Below, piece by piece: positions 10,401-17,574 of a DNA stretch of 64,000 nt. Each line of letters begins with the position of its first letter. The stretch's first letter is position 1. This DNA comes from JANXSF01 sp043745195 (GTDB lineage: Bacteria > Acidobacteriota > Terriglobia > Bryobacterales > Bryobacteraceae). The stretch is taken from assembly GCA_043745195.1 (NCBI GenBank), contig JAYTTF010000055.1, positions 16,998-80,997 on the forward strand, written 5' to 3'. The position numbers and the translations under genes were made by a program. The notes under the pieces were generated by a model. The model saw only the letters and a program-made list of their open reading frames with translations, ran no database searches and was not told the origin of the DNA.

Positions 10401-10719
10401 CCGTGGCCGGTTTCAAAGCAAAGTCCAAGGCCTTGGTAGTGCTCGAATCAACCTGGGCATTCCGTTGCACTCCACCAAATCCCGGCGCTTCCGCTTTTAA
10501 TTGATAAGCTCCAATGGGCAGAAAGCTCAACTGAAAATATCCTTTGTCATTGGATACGGATTCCCTTTTAAGGCCTGTCTCAATGTTCGTGGCTGTGAGA
10601 CGTGCTCCTACCAGTACCGAACCGGAGACGTCATTTACATGCCCTTCAAGTGACCCGGTAACTGTTTGGGAAAGCAAAGGGAAACAAGCGAGAAGAAATA
10701 CTAGGAAGCGGCAAAGCAT
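7444..10719 (-). CDS. Oar-like TonB-dependent receptor with carboxypeptidase-regulatory domain
   Basis: A 1091-residue outer-membrane receptor. The signal peptide is followed by a carboxypeptidase-regulatory-like domain (about 20-105, VTGSLEGHVNDVSGSVLVGA). A plug follows (about 115-230, including ADRPLSSRNMLALLEMMPG). The large barrel ends in a typical outer-membrane signature finishing in Y (VVQLTLRYVY). Such receptors are abundant in Acidobacteria and are thought to import oligomers. The neighbouring peptidase-like hydrolase suggests peptide or ester-linked substrates, which is inference. It leads the operon TonB receptor, CocE hydrolase, AsmA. A CATAAT hexamer 6 bases before its ATG on the minus strand is a possible leaderless promoter. 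Confidence 0.9.
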   Translation of the reverse strand: MLCRFLVFLLACFPLLSQTVTGSLEGHVNDVSGSVLVGARLTATNIETGLKRESVSNDKGYFQLSFLPIGAYQLKAEAPGFGGVQRNAQVDSSTTKALDFALKPATVQTEITVEAEATLVETSRGEQRGSVGEKEIADRPLSSRNMLALLEMMPGFQSSGGFSGVNNPTLSSGSYASFNGTGSRSASFQVDGVNNDDSSEGTSRQNVNVSSIKEFAVLTNAFSAEFGRGGTVILVQSKSGTNRIHGDLYELFQNQVLNSNGFFNNTAGSKPDGTPVVPRAPYRRNQFGGTIGGPILKNKLFLFHSSEKTYLQQYNTFTRYIFLPEDKIQIGDCRLCLNPNEHPNLQADKKVLDDIIARFPKVKPNNLAFCDHCLTATRPATYPDEDFSGRVDYNVSVKDIFAVRYQYSRQHRRPDSLIQGESAFQNNKQQSMGLTHTHIFSPSTSGEFRFGLGLRTTLVDISDGNGTPIVRISNPSAYTTTTMGSAGGFPINRWQTDKQFNYNLTHVRGKHVLKVGLDFRRQHLDDIADNNSRGFYNFTSSGIRGAANFYEGYENFLRGFVASYQKGFGNFYTQNRSGEFNQYVMDDWKLTPTFTLNIGYRHEVVLKPTEVNNKISYGYETFTKGYEPRFGFAWSPRKISPALRWLIGGPEKVSLRGGFGLFHSRIPQSVFSQSGASLRSQHPYGILQTFGPTFEIGDSTNGYVYDPNRPLPRISLARISPDLKMPSIQHYNLTLDRQIGRDLLLSVGYTRTRGIGLIQNANSNRSRFPFTDPVTGILYDKIDSNLGNTAPAPGFISLAQPRYNERRPDPRYALLTVFSNGSWSYYNALRVQVRKRYSKGFHWMLAYSLAKSIDTGSDFSQGVTLSELDSARSLRGLSDFDQRHRANINYGYDLPWFRKDRGWKGYTVGGWSISGNHTYASGNPFTVTAGYDVNADGVTNDRPILLNNALYGLSLDNGRINPATGRQFSEDAFPVDAFYPTVRTPQTQRPFDPGGTGKDSIGRNTFYGSGIKNWDLGLSKSFPALRENHSLRLRAEMYNVTNSPRFAFPTRSAQSLAFGRIVSTYNPLNFVGASRADDTSRVVQLTLRYVY

Positions 10720-10759
10720 GTTGATATTATGCAGCTAGTAGCGGTTTCAATCAAGACAA

Positions 10760-11737
10760 ATGCCTGACGCCAAGAATTCCCCATCCAATATTTCCCCCAT
10801 TGATCGTGAGGAATTGAACAAAGATCTAGGCCTTGGTGGACGCCTCACCAACCAGTCGCAACTGCGCGCCATGAATCCGGATGGCAGCTTCAACGTGGAT
10901 CGCTATGGAACGTCAAGGTGGGAGGCGCTGAACCTTTATCACGCCCTTCTTACTATGTCTTGGTACAAGTTTTTAGCCCTGGTAGTGTTCTCCTATTTCT
11001 TCGTGAATACTATGTTCGCTTTTGGCTATATGCTGTGTGGACGAGGCGCCGTGGCTGGCATAAAGGACGGATCGTTTGGATTGCGGTTCATGGAATCGTT
11101 CTTTTTCAGCGTTCAAACACTGGTAACTATTGGTTACGGAAAAATGACGCCGGAAGGGATTCCTGCAAACATCCTGGTTGCGTTTGAAGCTTTGACGGGA
11201 TTGCTCGGATTTGCACTTGCCACCGGCTTACTGTTCAGTCGATTCTCGAGACCCATCGCACGTCTGCGTTTCAGCCAGAATGCAGTGGTTGCCCCGTTCA
11301 TGAATGGACGCGCGTTGATGTTCCGTCTGGCCAATAGCAGCACAAATGAATTGGCCGAAGTACGGGCCAGGGTAACGGTGTTGCTGTTGGAAGAAAAGAA
11401 CGGGCAAATGGTGCGTAAATTTCATCAATTGAATCTGGAGCGCGATCGCGTTGGATTCTTACCGATTCAGTGGGTAGTGGTTCATCCGATTGATGAGCAG
11501 AGCCCATTTTTCGGCCAGACGAAGGAAGAGTTTTTCGCGTGTCAGCCTGAAGTTCTGGTGTTAATTAGCGCAACGGACGAAACGTTCATGCAGACGGTTT
11601 ATACCCGTTACTCCTACCGTTTTGAAGAAATGGTTTGGGGAGTGAAATTCAAAGACATTTACGAGACTGCGGCCGACGGCCGAGCCAGACTGGATGTTAG
11701 ACGGCTTGACGAATATTTCCCGATTGATTTGCCGTAG
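10760..11737 (+). CDS. Inward-rectifier-type potassium channel (KirBac-like)
   Basis: A 325-residue cytoplasmic-membrane channel. It has a slide helix and TM1 near 67-92 (WYKFLALVVFSYFFVNTMFA), a pore helix, and the selectivity filter TIGYG at 123-127 (SVQTLVTIGYGKMTP). TM2 is near 136-160 (VAFEALTGLLGFALATGLLFS). The immunoglobulin-like cytoplasmic domain follows to about residue 315. Length and order match bacterial Kir channels. The gene is divergent from the TonB operon with 40 bases between the start codons. Confidence 0.93.
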   Translation: MPDAKNSPSNISPIDREELNKDLGLGGRLTNQSQLRAMNPDGSFNVDRYGTSRWEALNLYHALLTMSWYKFLALVVFSYFFVNTMFAFGYMLCGRGAVAGIKDGSFGLRFMESFFFSVQTLVTIGYGKMTPEGIPANILVAFEALTGLLGFALATGLLFSRFSRPIARLRFSQNAVVAPFMNGRALMFRLANSSTNELAEVRARVTVLLLEEKNGQMVRKFHQLNLERDRVGFLPIQWVVVHPIDEQSPFFGQTKEEFFACQPEVLVLISATDETFMQTVYTRYSYRFEEMVWGVKFKDIYETAADGRARLDVRRLDEYFPIDLP

Positions 11738-11771
11738 TCTACCAATGCGTTCGCTTGTTAGGGCAAAGGCC

Positions 11772-11797
11772 GCTTCGGCGCGGCGAAATGCAGTTGA
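11772..11797 (+). repeat. Dispersed intergenic repeat, copy 1
   Basis: This 26-base string (GCTTCGGCGCGGCGAAATGC followed by AGTTGA) recurs with two differences at 63873-63898. Both copies lie just downstream of a gene. Confidence 0.6.
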
Positions 11798-11847
11798 GAA
11801 ACAAAGGAAGTTTATTCGCCGAAGCGAGTCCGTTTTGCGCTTGTTTC
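11798..11847 (+). repeat. Dispersed palindromic repeat, inverted copy at 44987-45034
   Basis: The segment starts GAAACAA and ends TTGTTTC, so its outer ends are complementary. Its 3' 31 bases (TTCGCCGAAG...GCGCTTGTTT) match the reverse complement of 44987-45034 with about two differences. It looks like a REP-type intergenic repeat and could form a hairpin downstream of the Kir gene. Confidence 0.55.
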
Positions 11848-11863
11848 TTAGTAGTATCGAGCC

Positions 11864-12875
11864 ATGATTTCACGACGTACCTGCTTATCCACTAGCCTTG
11901 GCATGCCCCGTCTTCTTAGCGCAGAATAATTGAAAGGTGCAATGAAACTTGGCGTGGAATGGATCACCACTGGCGGTCCGGGGTCGCCTACCTATTCCGC
12001 AGAAGGCCGTGTTGAGCGTCGGCCGAGCGACACAGCCACAGCTCCATGGAAGGAGGTGGAACTTCGTCAAATGCAAGAGCGCGCCACTTCCTTCGGTCTC
12101 AAAATCGGCAATATCATGCTGCACGATTTCCACAACGCGATTCTTGGCCGTCCTGGTGCGCTGATGATATTGAAAAAGTTTGCGAATCTATTCGTGTTGC
12201 GGAGGAAGTGGAAATCCCCATTGTTGAATACAATAGGTAGGTACGCCCTTCGCGCAATGGGCGGCTATTACGAAATGACCGTCCGCAGCGACACGGTCGT
12301 TGGCGCTCACGAATATGATCCCAGCCGGAATCTGCCTGCGCTTCCAAACATCGGCACTCACTCCGCTGCCGACCTCTGGTCACGTTACGAGAGGTTTCCT
12401 AAGGCCGTTGTCCCTGTTGCCGAACGCGCGGGTGTGCGTCTTGCGGTACATCCTAACGACCCGTCTCCGCCGCGCTATCGCGGCATTGAACAGATTCTTG
12501 CTTCTGTCGACGGACTAAAGCGCGTTTGTGAAATCGTCAAAAGTCCGGCAAATGGAATTACTCTTGATACTGGTGTAACCCGCGAAAATGGGCGCGAACT
12601 TTGTTGAAACCATCCAATGGTTCGGGCGAAGGGATCAAATCAATCACGTCCATTTCCGCAATGTGGTGATGAATGTGCCGTGCGAAAAATACACTGAAAC
12701 GTTTATCGACACAGGGGACAACGATATGATGGCTTGTCTGCGCGCACTGAACCGCACCCGCTACCCGCGCTTGCTTCATCCCGATCATGTCCCGAAATCT
12801 CCCAACGACGCCAATCAACTTGCTAGCTGGGGTTATGCCGTTGATCATATTAAGGCAATGCTTCATAAACTCTAG
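11864..12875 (+). pseudogene. Decayed Tat-exported sugar isomerase/mannonate dehydratase-like gene
   Basis: The reading starts with a Tat-like leader (MISRRTCLSTSLGMPRLLSA, from the ATG at 11864) that ends in an in-frame TAA at 11927. Coding continues in the same frame (KLGVEWITTGGPG). It shifts near 12160 into a frame reading DIEKVCESIRVAEEVEIPIV, returns near 12235 (RYALRAMGGYYEMTVR), and shifts again near 12590 into NFVETIQWFGRRDQINHVHF. The last part (VHFRNV, LHPDHVP) matches the intact TIM-barrel protein at 35056-36141 in motif order. That makes one nonsense mutation and three indels. A TAGTAT hexamer ends 6 bases before the ATG, so the promoter form is still recognisable. Confidence 0.85.
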
Positions 12876-12887
12876 CGAAGTCGCTCG

Positions 12888-13607
12888 CTAAAGCAACGAG
12901 GCTGCGGCCTCGTCTATGTACCATTCCGTTGGGCCACGATCAGTAAGGGCGAGTTGCACCGGCATCTCCATGGGGTCTTTCTCGCATTCAAAAACAGCCT
13001 TCAACGGCAAGGCCTTGTCCGCGCCGGCAATCAAGGCTATGCGAAAATTCGCGCGTTGAATGGGACCGGGCAGTAGCGTGATTCTCCACTGTTTCTTGTT
13101 TTCCACATATAAAGCCGCTACGATTTCAGTCAGATTCTTTATTGCCGGTTCTCCAGGAAACAGGCTTGCGGTATGGGCGTCGTCTCCCATTCCCAGTTGC
13201 ACAATGTCAAAAACAGGTAACTCATCTGGAGGCAAATTGAAGAACGAAACTATGTCTTCCTTGTAGCGTTGGGCTGCTTCTTTTGGTGCTAACTCCGACG
13301 GAATTCTGTGAATAGTAGGCCGAGGGTACTTTAATGAATCCAGCAGATACTCTTTCGCCAGTCTGTAGTTGCTTTGTTCATCGCTGGGGTGCACCGCCCG
13401 CTCGTCTACCCAAAATAGATGCACGGTTGCCCAGTCAATTTGGCGATTCACAAGCTCTTGAAAAAGCAATTTCGGTGTGGATCCGCCTGAAACGGCCAAG
13501 CTAACTTTGTTGGTTTTTCGGGCGGTTGCAGCGATGATCTTTGTAATGCGGTCTGCCGCCGCGGATGCCGCGGCTTTTGCTGTTGGGTGTCTAAAAATGT
13601 CCGGCAT
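12888..13607 (-). CDS. pgl: 6-phosphogluconolactonase (DevB type)
   Basis: Hydrolyses 6-phosphogluconolactone to 6-phosphogluconate in the oxidative pentose phosphate pathway. The 239 residues are the usual DevB length. VSLAVSGGSTPKLLFQEL (about 37-54) is the phosphate-binding region. HLFWVDERAVHPSDEQSNY (about 82-100) and GMGDDAHTASLFPG (about 158-171) carry the catalytic-site motifs. It is the third gene after zwf and opcA, 12 bases downstream of opcA, and the order matches pathway order. Confidence 0.93.
   Translation of the reverse strand: MPDIFRHPTAKAAASAAADRITKIIAATARKTNKVSLAVSGGSTPKLLFQELVNRQIDWATVHLFWVDERAVHPSDEQSNYRLAKEYLLDSLKYPRPTIHRIPSELAPKEAAQRYKEDIVSFFNLPPDELPVFDIVQLGMGDDAHTASLFPGEPAIKNLTEIVAALYVENKKQWRITLLPGPIQRANFRIALIAGADKALPLKAVFECEKDPMEMPVQLALTDRGPTEWYIDEAAASLL
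12896..12913 (-). terminator. Hairpin at the pgl 3' end, possible terminator
   Basis: ACGAGGC and GCCTCGT pair perfectly (7 bp) around a TGCG loop. The hairpin lies within the last codons of pgl, followed on the minus strand by a weak T-run (TTGCTTT). It may end the zwf-opcA-pgl transcript, though the T-tract is poor. Confidence 0.35.
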
Positions 13608-13619
13608 TTGATTACTTGA

Positions 13620-14603
13620 TTACTTACTAAAAACAAGCGAGGCTGCTACAGATTGCTCAAAGTTGCAGTCCTTACCGAGTATGGAAAGTTCCTCATGCAG
13701 CAAGGTATGGTCTTCACGAGGGGGCATTAATACTTGATGATGCATTCCGTCGATCTCCACCGTAATCCTATCGGGCCCACTGGCGATTACGGAAGCTTGT
13801 CTCACTCCCGCTGAAATCGTGATGCCCTGCAATCCTTGATCTACAGTGTCAGCGGCATTCACAAATGTCACCTTCGCAGACGGGAGCCGCGCTGCCAGCC
13901 ACGCTGCTGCATAGCAACAATCGGTTGTGGCTTTAACGCCGCTGTGTGCAATGGTGACTTCGTCGATTTGGGGTATCAAGGCAATCCAGGATTCCTGCTC
14001 AAAAACTTGAGCAAGTGCTTCGCGCCAAATGGTCAGTCGCGCCCAATTCAAATCCTTAAGACGCCATCCCCCGGCAGTCAATTGCTGAATTCGTTGAATC
14101 GCCATGGCTGCTTCTTTATGCGCAGTATCCACAATCACCGTGCGTGCAATCTTCAACAACAGTTCGAATTCCGGCTGGAAGAGCAAAGAATCAGTCTTCA
14201 TCCATAAGATCACTGGTAGATCAGGGACCGTTAATCCTAACACCGCCGAGTAAACATCAGGGATACGATCAAGCGAAGCAGAAATTTCAATTTGTTCGGA
14301 GCACAGTTGCTGGCGCTGTCCGAAAGGCATCCAACATCGCGCAAACACCCGCGAGCCCAGCACATTTTCAGCCCCTGTTTGGAACCGCAAAGAAATGGCA
14401 CGTCCGGGATGTTGCTGCATTAAATCAGCGGCAGTCTCTGAAGCTGCGTCTGCATCCTCATCATTGGAACTGGCTATCAGCAATGTCATGGAACATGCTC
14501 GAATCACGCCACTGGCTGCTTTGGTAGCATCCTCCTTACCAAGGTCAACCCACAGGTTGGCCAGTTCCTTTAGAATTTTTTCAGGCTGAACGGCTGTGGG
14601 CAT
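13620..14603 (-). CDS. opcA: Glucose-6-phosphate dehydrogenase assembly protein OpcA
   Basis: A 327-residue protein of the OpcA family, which in cyanobacteria is needed for assembly and redox activation of G6PDH. Family features are a central VPDLPVILWMKTDSLLF segment (about 135-150), and a C-terminal GVRQASVIASGPDRITVEI segment. The ATG at 14603 overlaps the zwf stop by one base (TAATG), an arrangement typical of translational coupling. A TTG 15 bases upstream is also open but lies inside zwf. Gene order zwf-opcA-pgl supports the call. Confidence 0.85.
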   Translation of the reverse strand: MPTAVQPEKILKELANLWVDLGKEDATKAASGVIRACSMTLLIASSNDEDADAASETAADLMQQHPGRAISLRFQTGAENVLGSRVFARCWMPFGQRQQLCSEQIEISASLDRIPDVYSAVLGLTVPDLPVILWMKTDSLLFQPEFELLLKIARTVIVDTAHKEAAMAIQRIQQLTAGGWRLKDLNWARLTIWREALAQVFEQESWIALIPQIDEVTIAHSGVKATTDCCYAAAWLAARLPSAKVTFVNAADTVDQGLQGITISAGVRQASVIASGPDRITVEIDGMHHQVLMPPREDHTLLHEELSILGKDCNFEQSVAASLVFSK

Positions 14604-16144
14604 TACGGCACCCTCCAAGTGTGTCCGCGGCGCGCCAACATTTCATCCGAGGCTTTGGGTCCCCAAGTCCCGGCGGCATAGTTGGGGAATGGATCATCTT
14701 TACGCGCTGCCCAGGTATCCAGAATAGGTTGGACAACAGACCAGGAAGCCTCCACCATGTCCTGACGAGTGTAAAGTGTGGCATCGCCCAACATTGCGTC
14801 CAGCAGCAATGTTTCGTAGGCGGCTGGAGTGCGCACTCCGAAGCTTGATCCATAATTGAAGTCCATCGAAACGGGTCGAAGTGTCATTCCAGCACCAGGT
14901 TGCTTTGATGAAAAACGAAGCGAAATCCCTTCTTCAGGCTGAATGCGAAGTACTAAAAGATTTGGCCGGGCGGTTTCAACTTGTCCGGCATCCGTTGTCG
15001 TTTTGAAAAGCGAATGGGGGACTGAATTGAAGCGAATCGCGATATCGGTAACGCGCTTAGGCATCCGCTTGCCGGTTCGAATGTAGAAAGGCACACCAGC
15101 CCAACGCCAATTTTCCACGAAGAAGGTAGCCGCGGCAAACGTATCTGTCATCGCCTTTGGATTCACATCTTTTTCCTGCCGGAATCCAACAACGTTGTTG
15201 CCGCCAATACTAGCCGCGCCGTATTGGCCCGCTACAGTATTTTCCATCACCTCTTCGGGCTTCCAAATGCGAATGGAACGCAGCAGTTTTGCTCGCTCAT
15301 CACGCACAGCACTGGATTCAAACACCGCGCTTGGTTCCATGGTCACGGTGGCCATCACTTGCAGCAGGTGATTTTGAATCATGTCGCGAAGCGCACCGGC
15401 TTCCTGATAATAACCTCCGCGCCCTTCCACACCGATGGATTCTGCAGCAGTGATTTGGACGTGGTTAATGTAGTTGCGATTCCACAGAGGTTCAAAAATT
15501 GGATTGCCGAAACGGAATGCCAAAATGTTCTGCACCGTTTCTTTACCCAGGTAATGATCAATGCGGTAAAGCTGTTGCTCCTGGAAATGTTCGTGTAAAG
15601 CGATTTCTAATTCTTTGGCGCTTTCCTGATCATGTCCGAAAGGCTTTTCCACAATCAGCCTCCGCCAACCCTTATCCTGCTTGCTGAGTCCCGCTTTACC
15701 CAGGCCTGCTGCGGCTGGAGCGTATTGACTTGGTTGCGTGGAAAGATAGAACAGAACATTGCCGCTGGTGCCGCGTTCCACTGCAATTGCATCCAGCCGG
15801 CGACTTAGTTCTTCAAAGCTTGCGGTGTCGCTAATATCACCGGATTCATAAAAGAGCCCGCGTGCAAACTCTTGCCAAAGCGTTTCATCGAAAGGACTAT
15901 TTTCCAGGAATTCCTGAACGGATTCACGCATTTTCCCACGGAAATCATCATCGGAAAGCTTAGTGCGCGAAACTCCTACAATGGCAAAGCCAGGAGGCAA
16001 ACGCCTCTCGTAAGCTAACCGGTATAGCGCCGGTACCAGCTTTCTTTTCGTCAAGTCGCCGTTGGCTCCGAAGATGACGATAGTGCAAGGCTCTATGCGC
16101 CGTTCGAAGCGCTGTGGATCTAGAAACGGATTGTCACCGGGCAT
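14603..16144 (-). CDS. zwf: Glucose-6-phosphate dehydrogenase
   Basis: Oxidises glucose 6-phosphate to 6-phosphogluconolactone with NAD(P)+. It has 513 residues. The nucleotide-binding loop is GANGDLTKRKL at 26-36. The substrate-binding and catalytic signature RIDHYLGKE is at 194-202, followed by VQNILAFRFGNPIFEPLWN. Length and motifs are complete. It leads the operon and is preceded by an extended -10 that abuts its ATG. The ATG is 35 bases from the divergent receiver-like gene. Confidence 0.96.
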   Translation of the reverse strand: MPGDNPFLDPQRFERRIEPCTIVIFGANGDLTKRKLVPALYRLAYERRLPPGFAIVGVSRTKLSDDDFRGKMRESVQEFLENSPFDETLWQEFARGLFYESGDISDTASFEELSRRLDAIAVERGTSGNVLFYLSTQPSQYAPAAAGLGKAGLSKQDKGWRRLIVEKPFGHDQESAKELEIALHEHFQEQQLYRIDHYLGKETVQNILAFRFGNPIFEPLWNRNYINHVQITAAESIGVEGRGGYYQEAGALRDMIQNHLLQVMATVTMEPSAVFESSAVRDERAKLLRSIRIWKPEEVMENTVAGQYGAASIGGNNVVGFRQEKDVNPKAMTDTFAAATFFVENWRWAGVPFYIRTGKRMPKRVTDIAIRFNSVPHSLFKTTTDAGQVETARPNLLVLRIQPEEGISLRFSSKQPGAGMTLRPVSMDFNYGSSFGVRTPAAYETLLLDAMLGDATLYTRQDMVEASWSVVQPILDTWAARKDDPFPNYAAGTWGPKASDEMLARRGHTWRVP

Positions 16145-16152
16145 TCTTTACA

Positions 16153-16161
16153 AACATAGCA
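16153..16161 (-). promoter_or_regulatory. Extended -10 promoter of zwf
   Basis: On the minus strand the sequence is TGCTATGTT, an extended -10 that ends 8 bases before the zwf ATG at 16144. No Shine-Dalgarno sequence lies between, so the message would be leaderless or have a one- to two-base leader. Confidence 0.55.
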
Positions 16162-16179
16162 TGCGATACTTGATCGAAA

Positions 16180-16557
16180 ATGCTCAAAATATTTGCAGCG
16201 CTGGATGATCTGTTCTTTCTTGTGAAAATTCAAGAAGGGGCAAAGCAGGCCGGATTGGAATTGACTCAGTTGCGCACCGCAGAGGCCATCCGTGCCAAAG
16301 CTGGGGATCTCCCCGACTGTTTCGTGTTCGATTTGAATTGCGCTGCCACAAAGCCCATCGAAAGTGTTCAATGGTTACGGGAGCAATTCGGCAAGAGAGT
16401 GCGCATCATCGGCTTTCATTCCCATGTGCAGGAAGAACTGAAGCGCAAGGCTCTGGAAGCTGGTTGCGATCAGGTTTTCGCCCGCTCTGTCATGTCCAGC
16501 AAAATGGCCGAAATCCTTTCATTCGGAAAACTGACAACTCTGGGTGAATCGAATTAG
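16180..16557 (+). CDS. Small stand-alone receiver-like (pseudo-receiver) protein
   Basis: A 125-residue protein with the alternating strand/helix pattern of a CheY fold: MLKIFAALDD, then DCFVFDLN with Asp51 at the phosphoacceptor position, then VRIIGFHSH, then DQVFARSVMSS. The acidic pair Asp9-Asp10 is present. The conserved Thr/Ser and Lys positions of true receivers appear to be replaced (His in GFHSH, Arg in FARS). Phosphorylation-dependent switching is therefore doubtful. It may act by binding a partner. Its last 39 bases overlap the convergent trpD 3' end. Confidence 0.7.
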   Translation: MLKIFAALDDLFFLVKIQEGAKQAGLELTQLRTAEAIRAKAGDLPDCFVFDLNCAATKPIESVQWLREQFGKRVRIIGFHSHVQEELKRKALEAGCDQVFARSVMSSKMAEILSFGKLTTLGESN

Positions 16558-17553
16558 CGCTTCCAATGTTTTTGCGGCAGATCCGGAATCAATGGACTGT
16601 GCCGCCAGCCGGACTCCTTCCAGAAGATCGGTGGCTTTATCAGCAACGACCAGTGCTGCTGCGGCATTGGCCAGTACAATGTCGCGGCACGATCCTTTTT
16701 CACCGCTCAAAATTGCCCGCGCAATGGAACAATTTTCCTCCAGGCTCCGGCCTTTCAAAGCCGCGGCACTTGCTTGTGGCAACCCAAAATCCTGTGGGTG
16801 CCATTCCAGTTGTTTCACTTGGCCTGGCCTCACTTCGAACACCGTGGTTGAACCTGTCGTAGTGATTTCATCGAGCCCATCGCTTCCATGGACCACAAAG
16901 CCGTGCTCCAATTCAAGGCGACTCAACGCTCCAGCCATTAACGCGGCTGCTTGCACATTTGGCGCACCAATCAACTGTGCCGTTGCCCCAGCGGGATTCG
17001 CAAGCGGTCCTAATAGGTTAAACACGGTTCGAAGCTTCAGTTCGCGTCGCGCCGGTTGGGCATGACGCATTGCAGGATGCAACACCGGAGCGAATAGAAA
17101 ACCTATGCCAGTTTCACGAATGGATCGTGCCATCTGCGCTGGTTCTATGGATATGTTCACACCCAAGGCTTCTAGCAGATCAGCGCTTCCAAACAGGGAA
17201 CTGATGGACCGGTTGCCATGCTTGGCAACGCGCACTCCTGCTCCGGCAACCACGAATGCGGTTACAGTCGAAATGTTGAACGTGTTACTGCCATCACCGC
17301 CAGTGCCGCACGTATCCAACAGCCTTTCCCCGTGCAAGCCCACTTCCACATGAATTACGCGTTGACGCATCACCTTGGCAAAACCGTAGACTTCATCTGG
17401 CGTCTCGCCCTTCATTTTCAGTGCAACTAGAAAGGAAGCGATCATGGCAACAGACGCCTCACCGCTTAGAATGACCTTCATGGCCTGTTCGGCATCCTCG
17501 GCTGACAGATTTTCGCTTTGAACTACTCGTTCCAGATAGGGCAAAAGTGGCAT
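16519..17553 (-). CDS. trpD: Anthranilate phosphoribosyltransferase
   Basis: Joins anthranilate to PRPP in tryptophan synthesis. The 344-residue protein from the ATG at 17553 shows LLDTCGTGGDGSNTFNIST (PRPP loop), VAKHGNRSISSLFGSADLLEALG and TVFNLLGPLANPAG. The open frame extends to 18462, but that extra part is antisense to sucC and has no TrpD similarity. No other trp gene is nearby, so it is an isolated biosynthetic gene. It starts 21 bases from the divergent sucC ATG. Confidence 0.95.
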   Translation of the reverse strand: MPLLPYLERVVQSENLSAEDAEQAMKVILSGEASVAMIASFLVALKMKGETPDEVYGFAKVMRQRVIHVEVGLHGERLLDTCGTGGDGSNTFNISTVTAFVVAGAGVRVAKHGNRSISSLFGSADLLEALGVNISIEPAQMARSIRETGIGFLFAPVLHPAMRHAQPARRELKLRTVFNLLGPLANPAGATAQLIGAPNVQAAALMAGALSRLELEHGFVVHGSDGLDEITTTGSTTVFEVRPGQVKQLEWHPQDFGLPQASAAALKGRSLEENCSIARAILSGEKGSCRDIVLANAAAALVVADKATDLLEGVRLAAQSIDSGSAAKTLEALIRFTQSCQFSE

Positions 17554-17561
17554 GCTATAAT
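17553..17561 (+). promoter_or_regulatory. Consensus extended -10 promoter of sucC
   Basis: TGCTATAAT is a perfect extended -10, ending 13 bases before the sucC ATG at 17575. The expected leader is only about six bases with no Shine-Dalgarno sequence. The element sits between two divergent start codons 21 bases apart. Confidence 0.65.
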
Positions 17562-17574
17562 TGAAGTTTACCCT

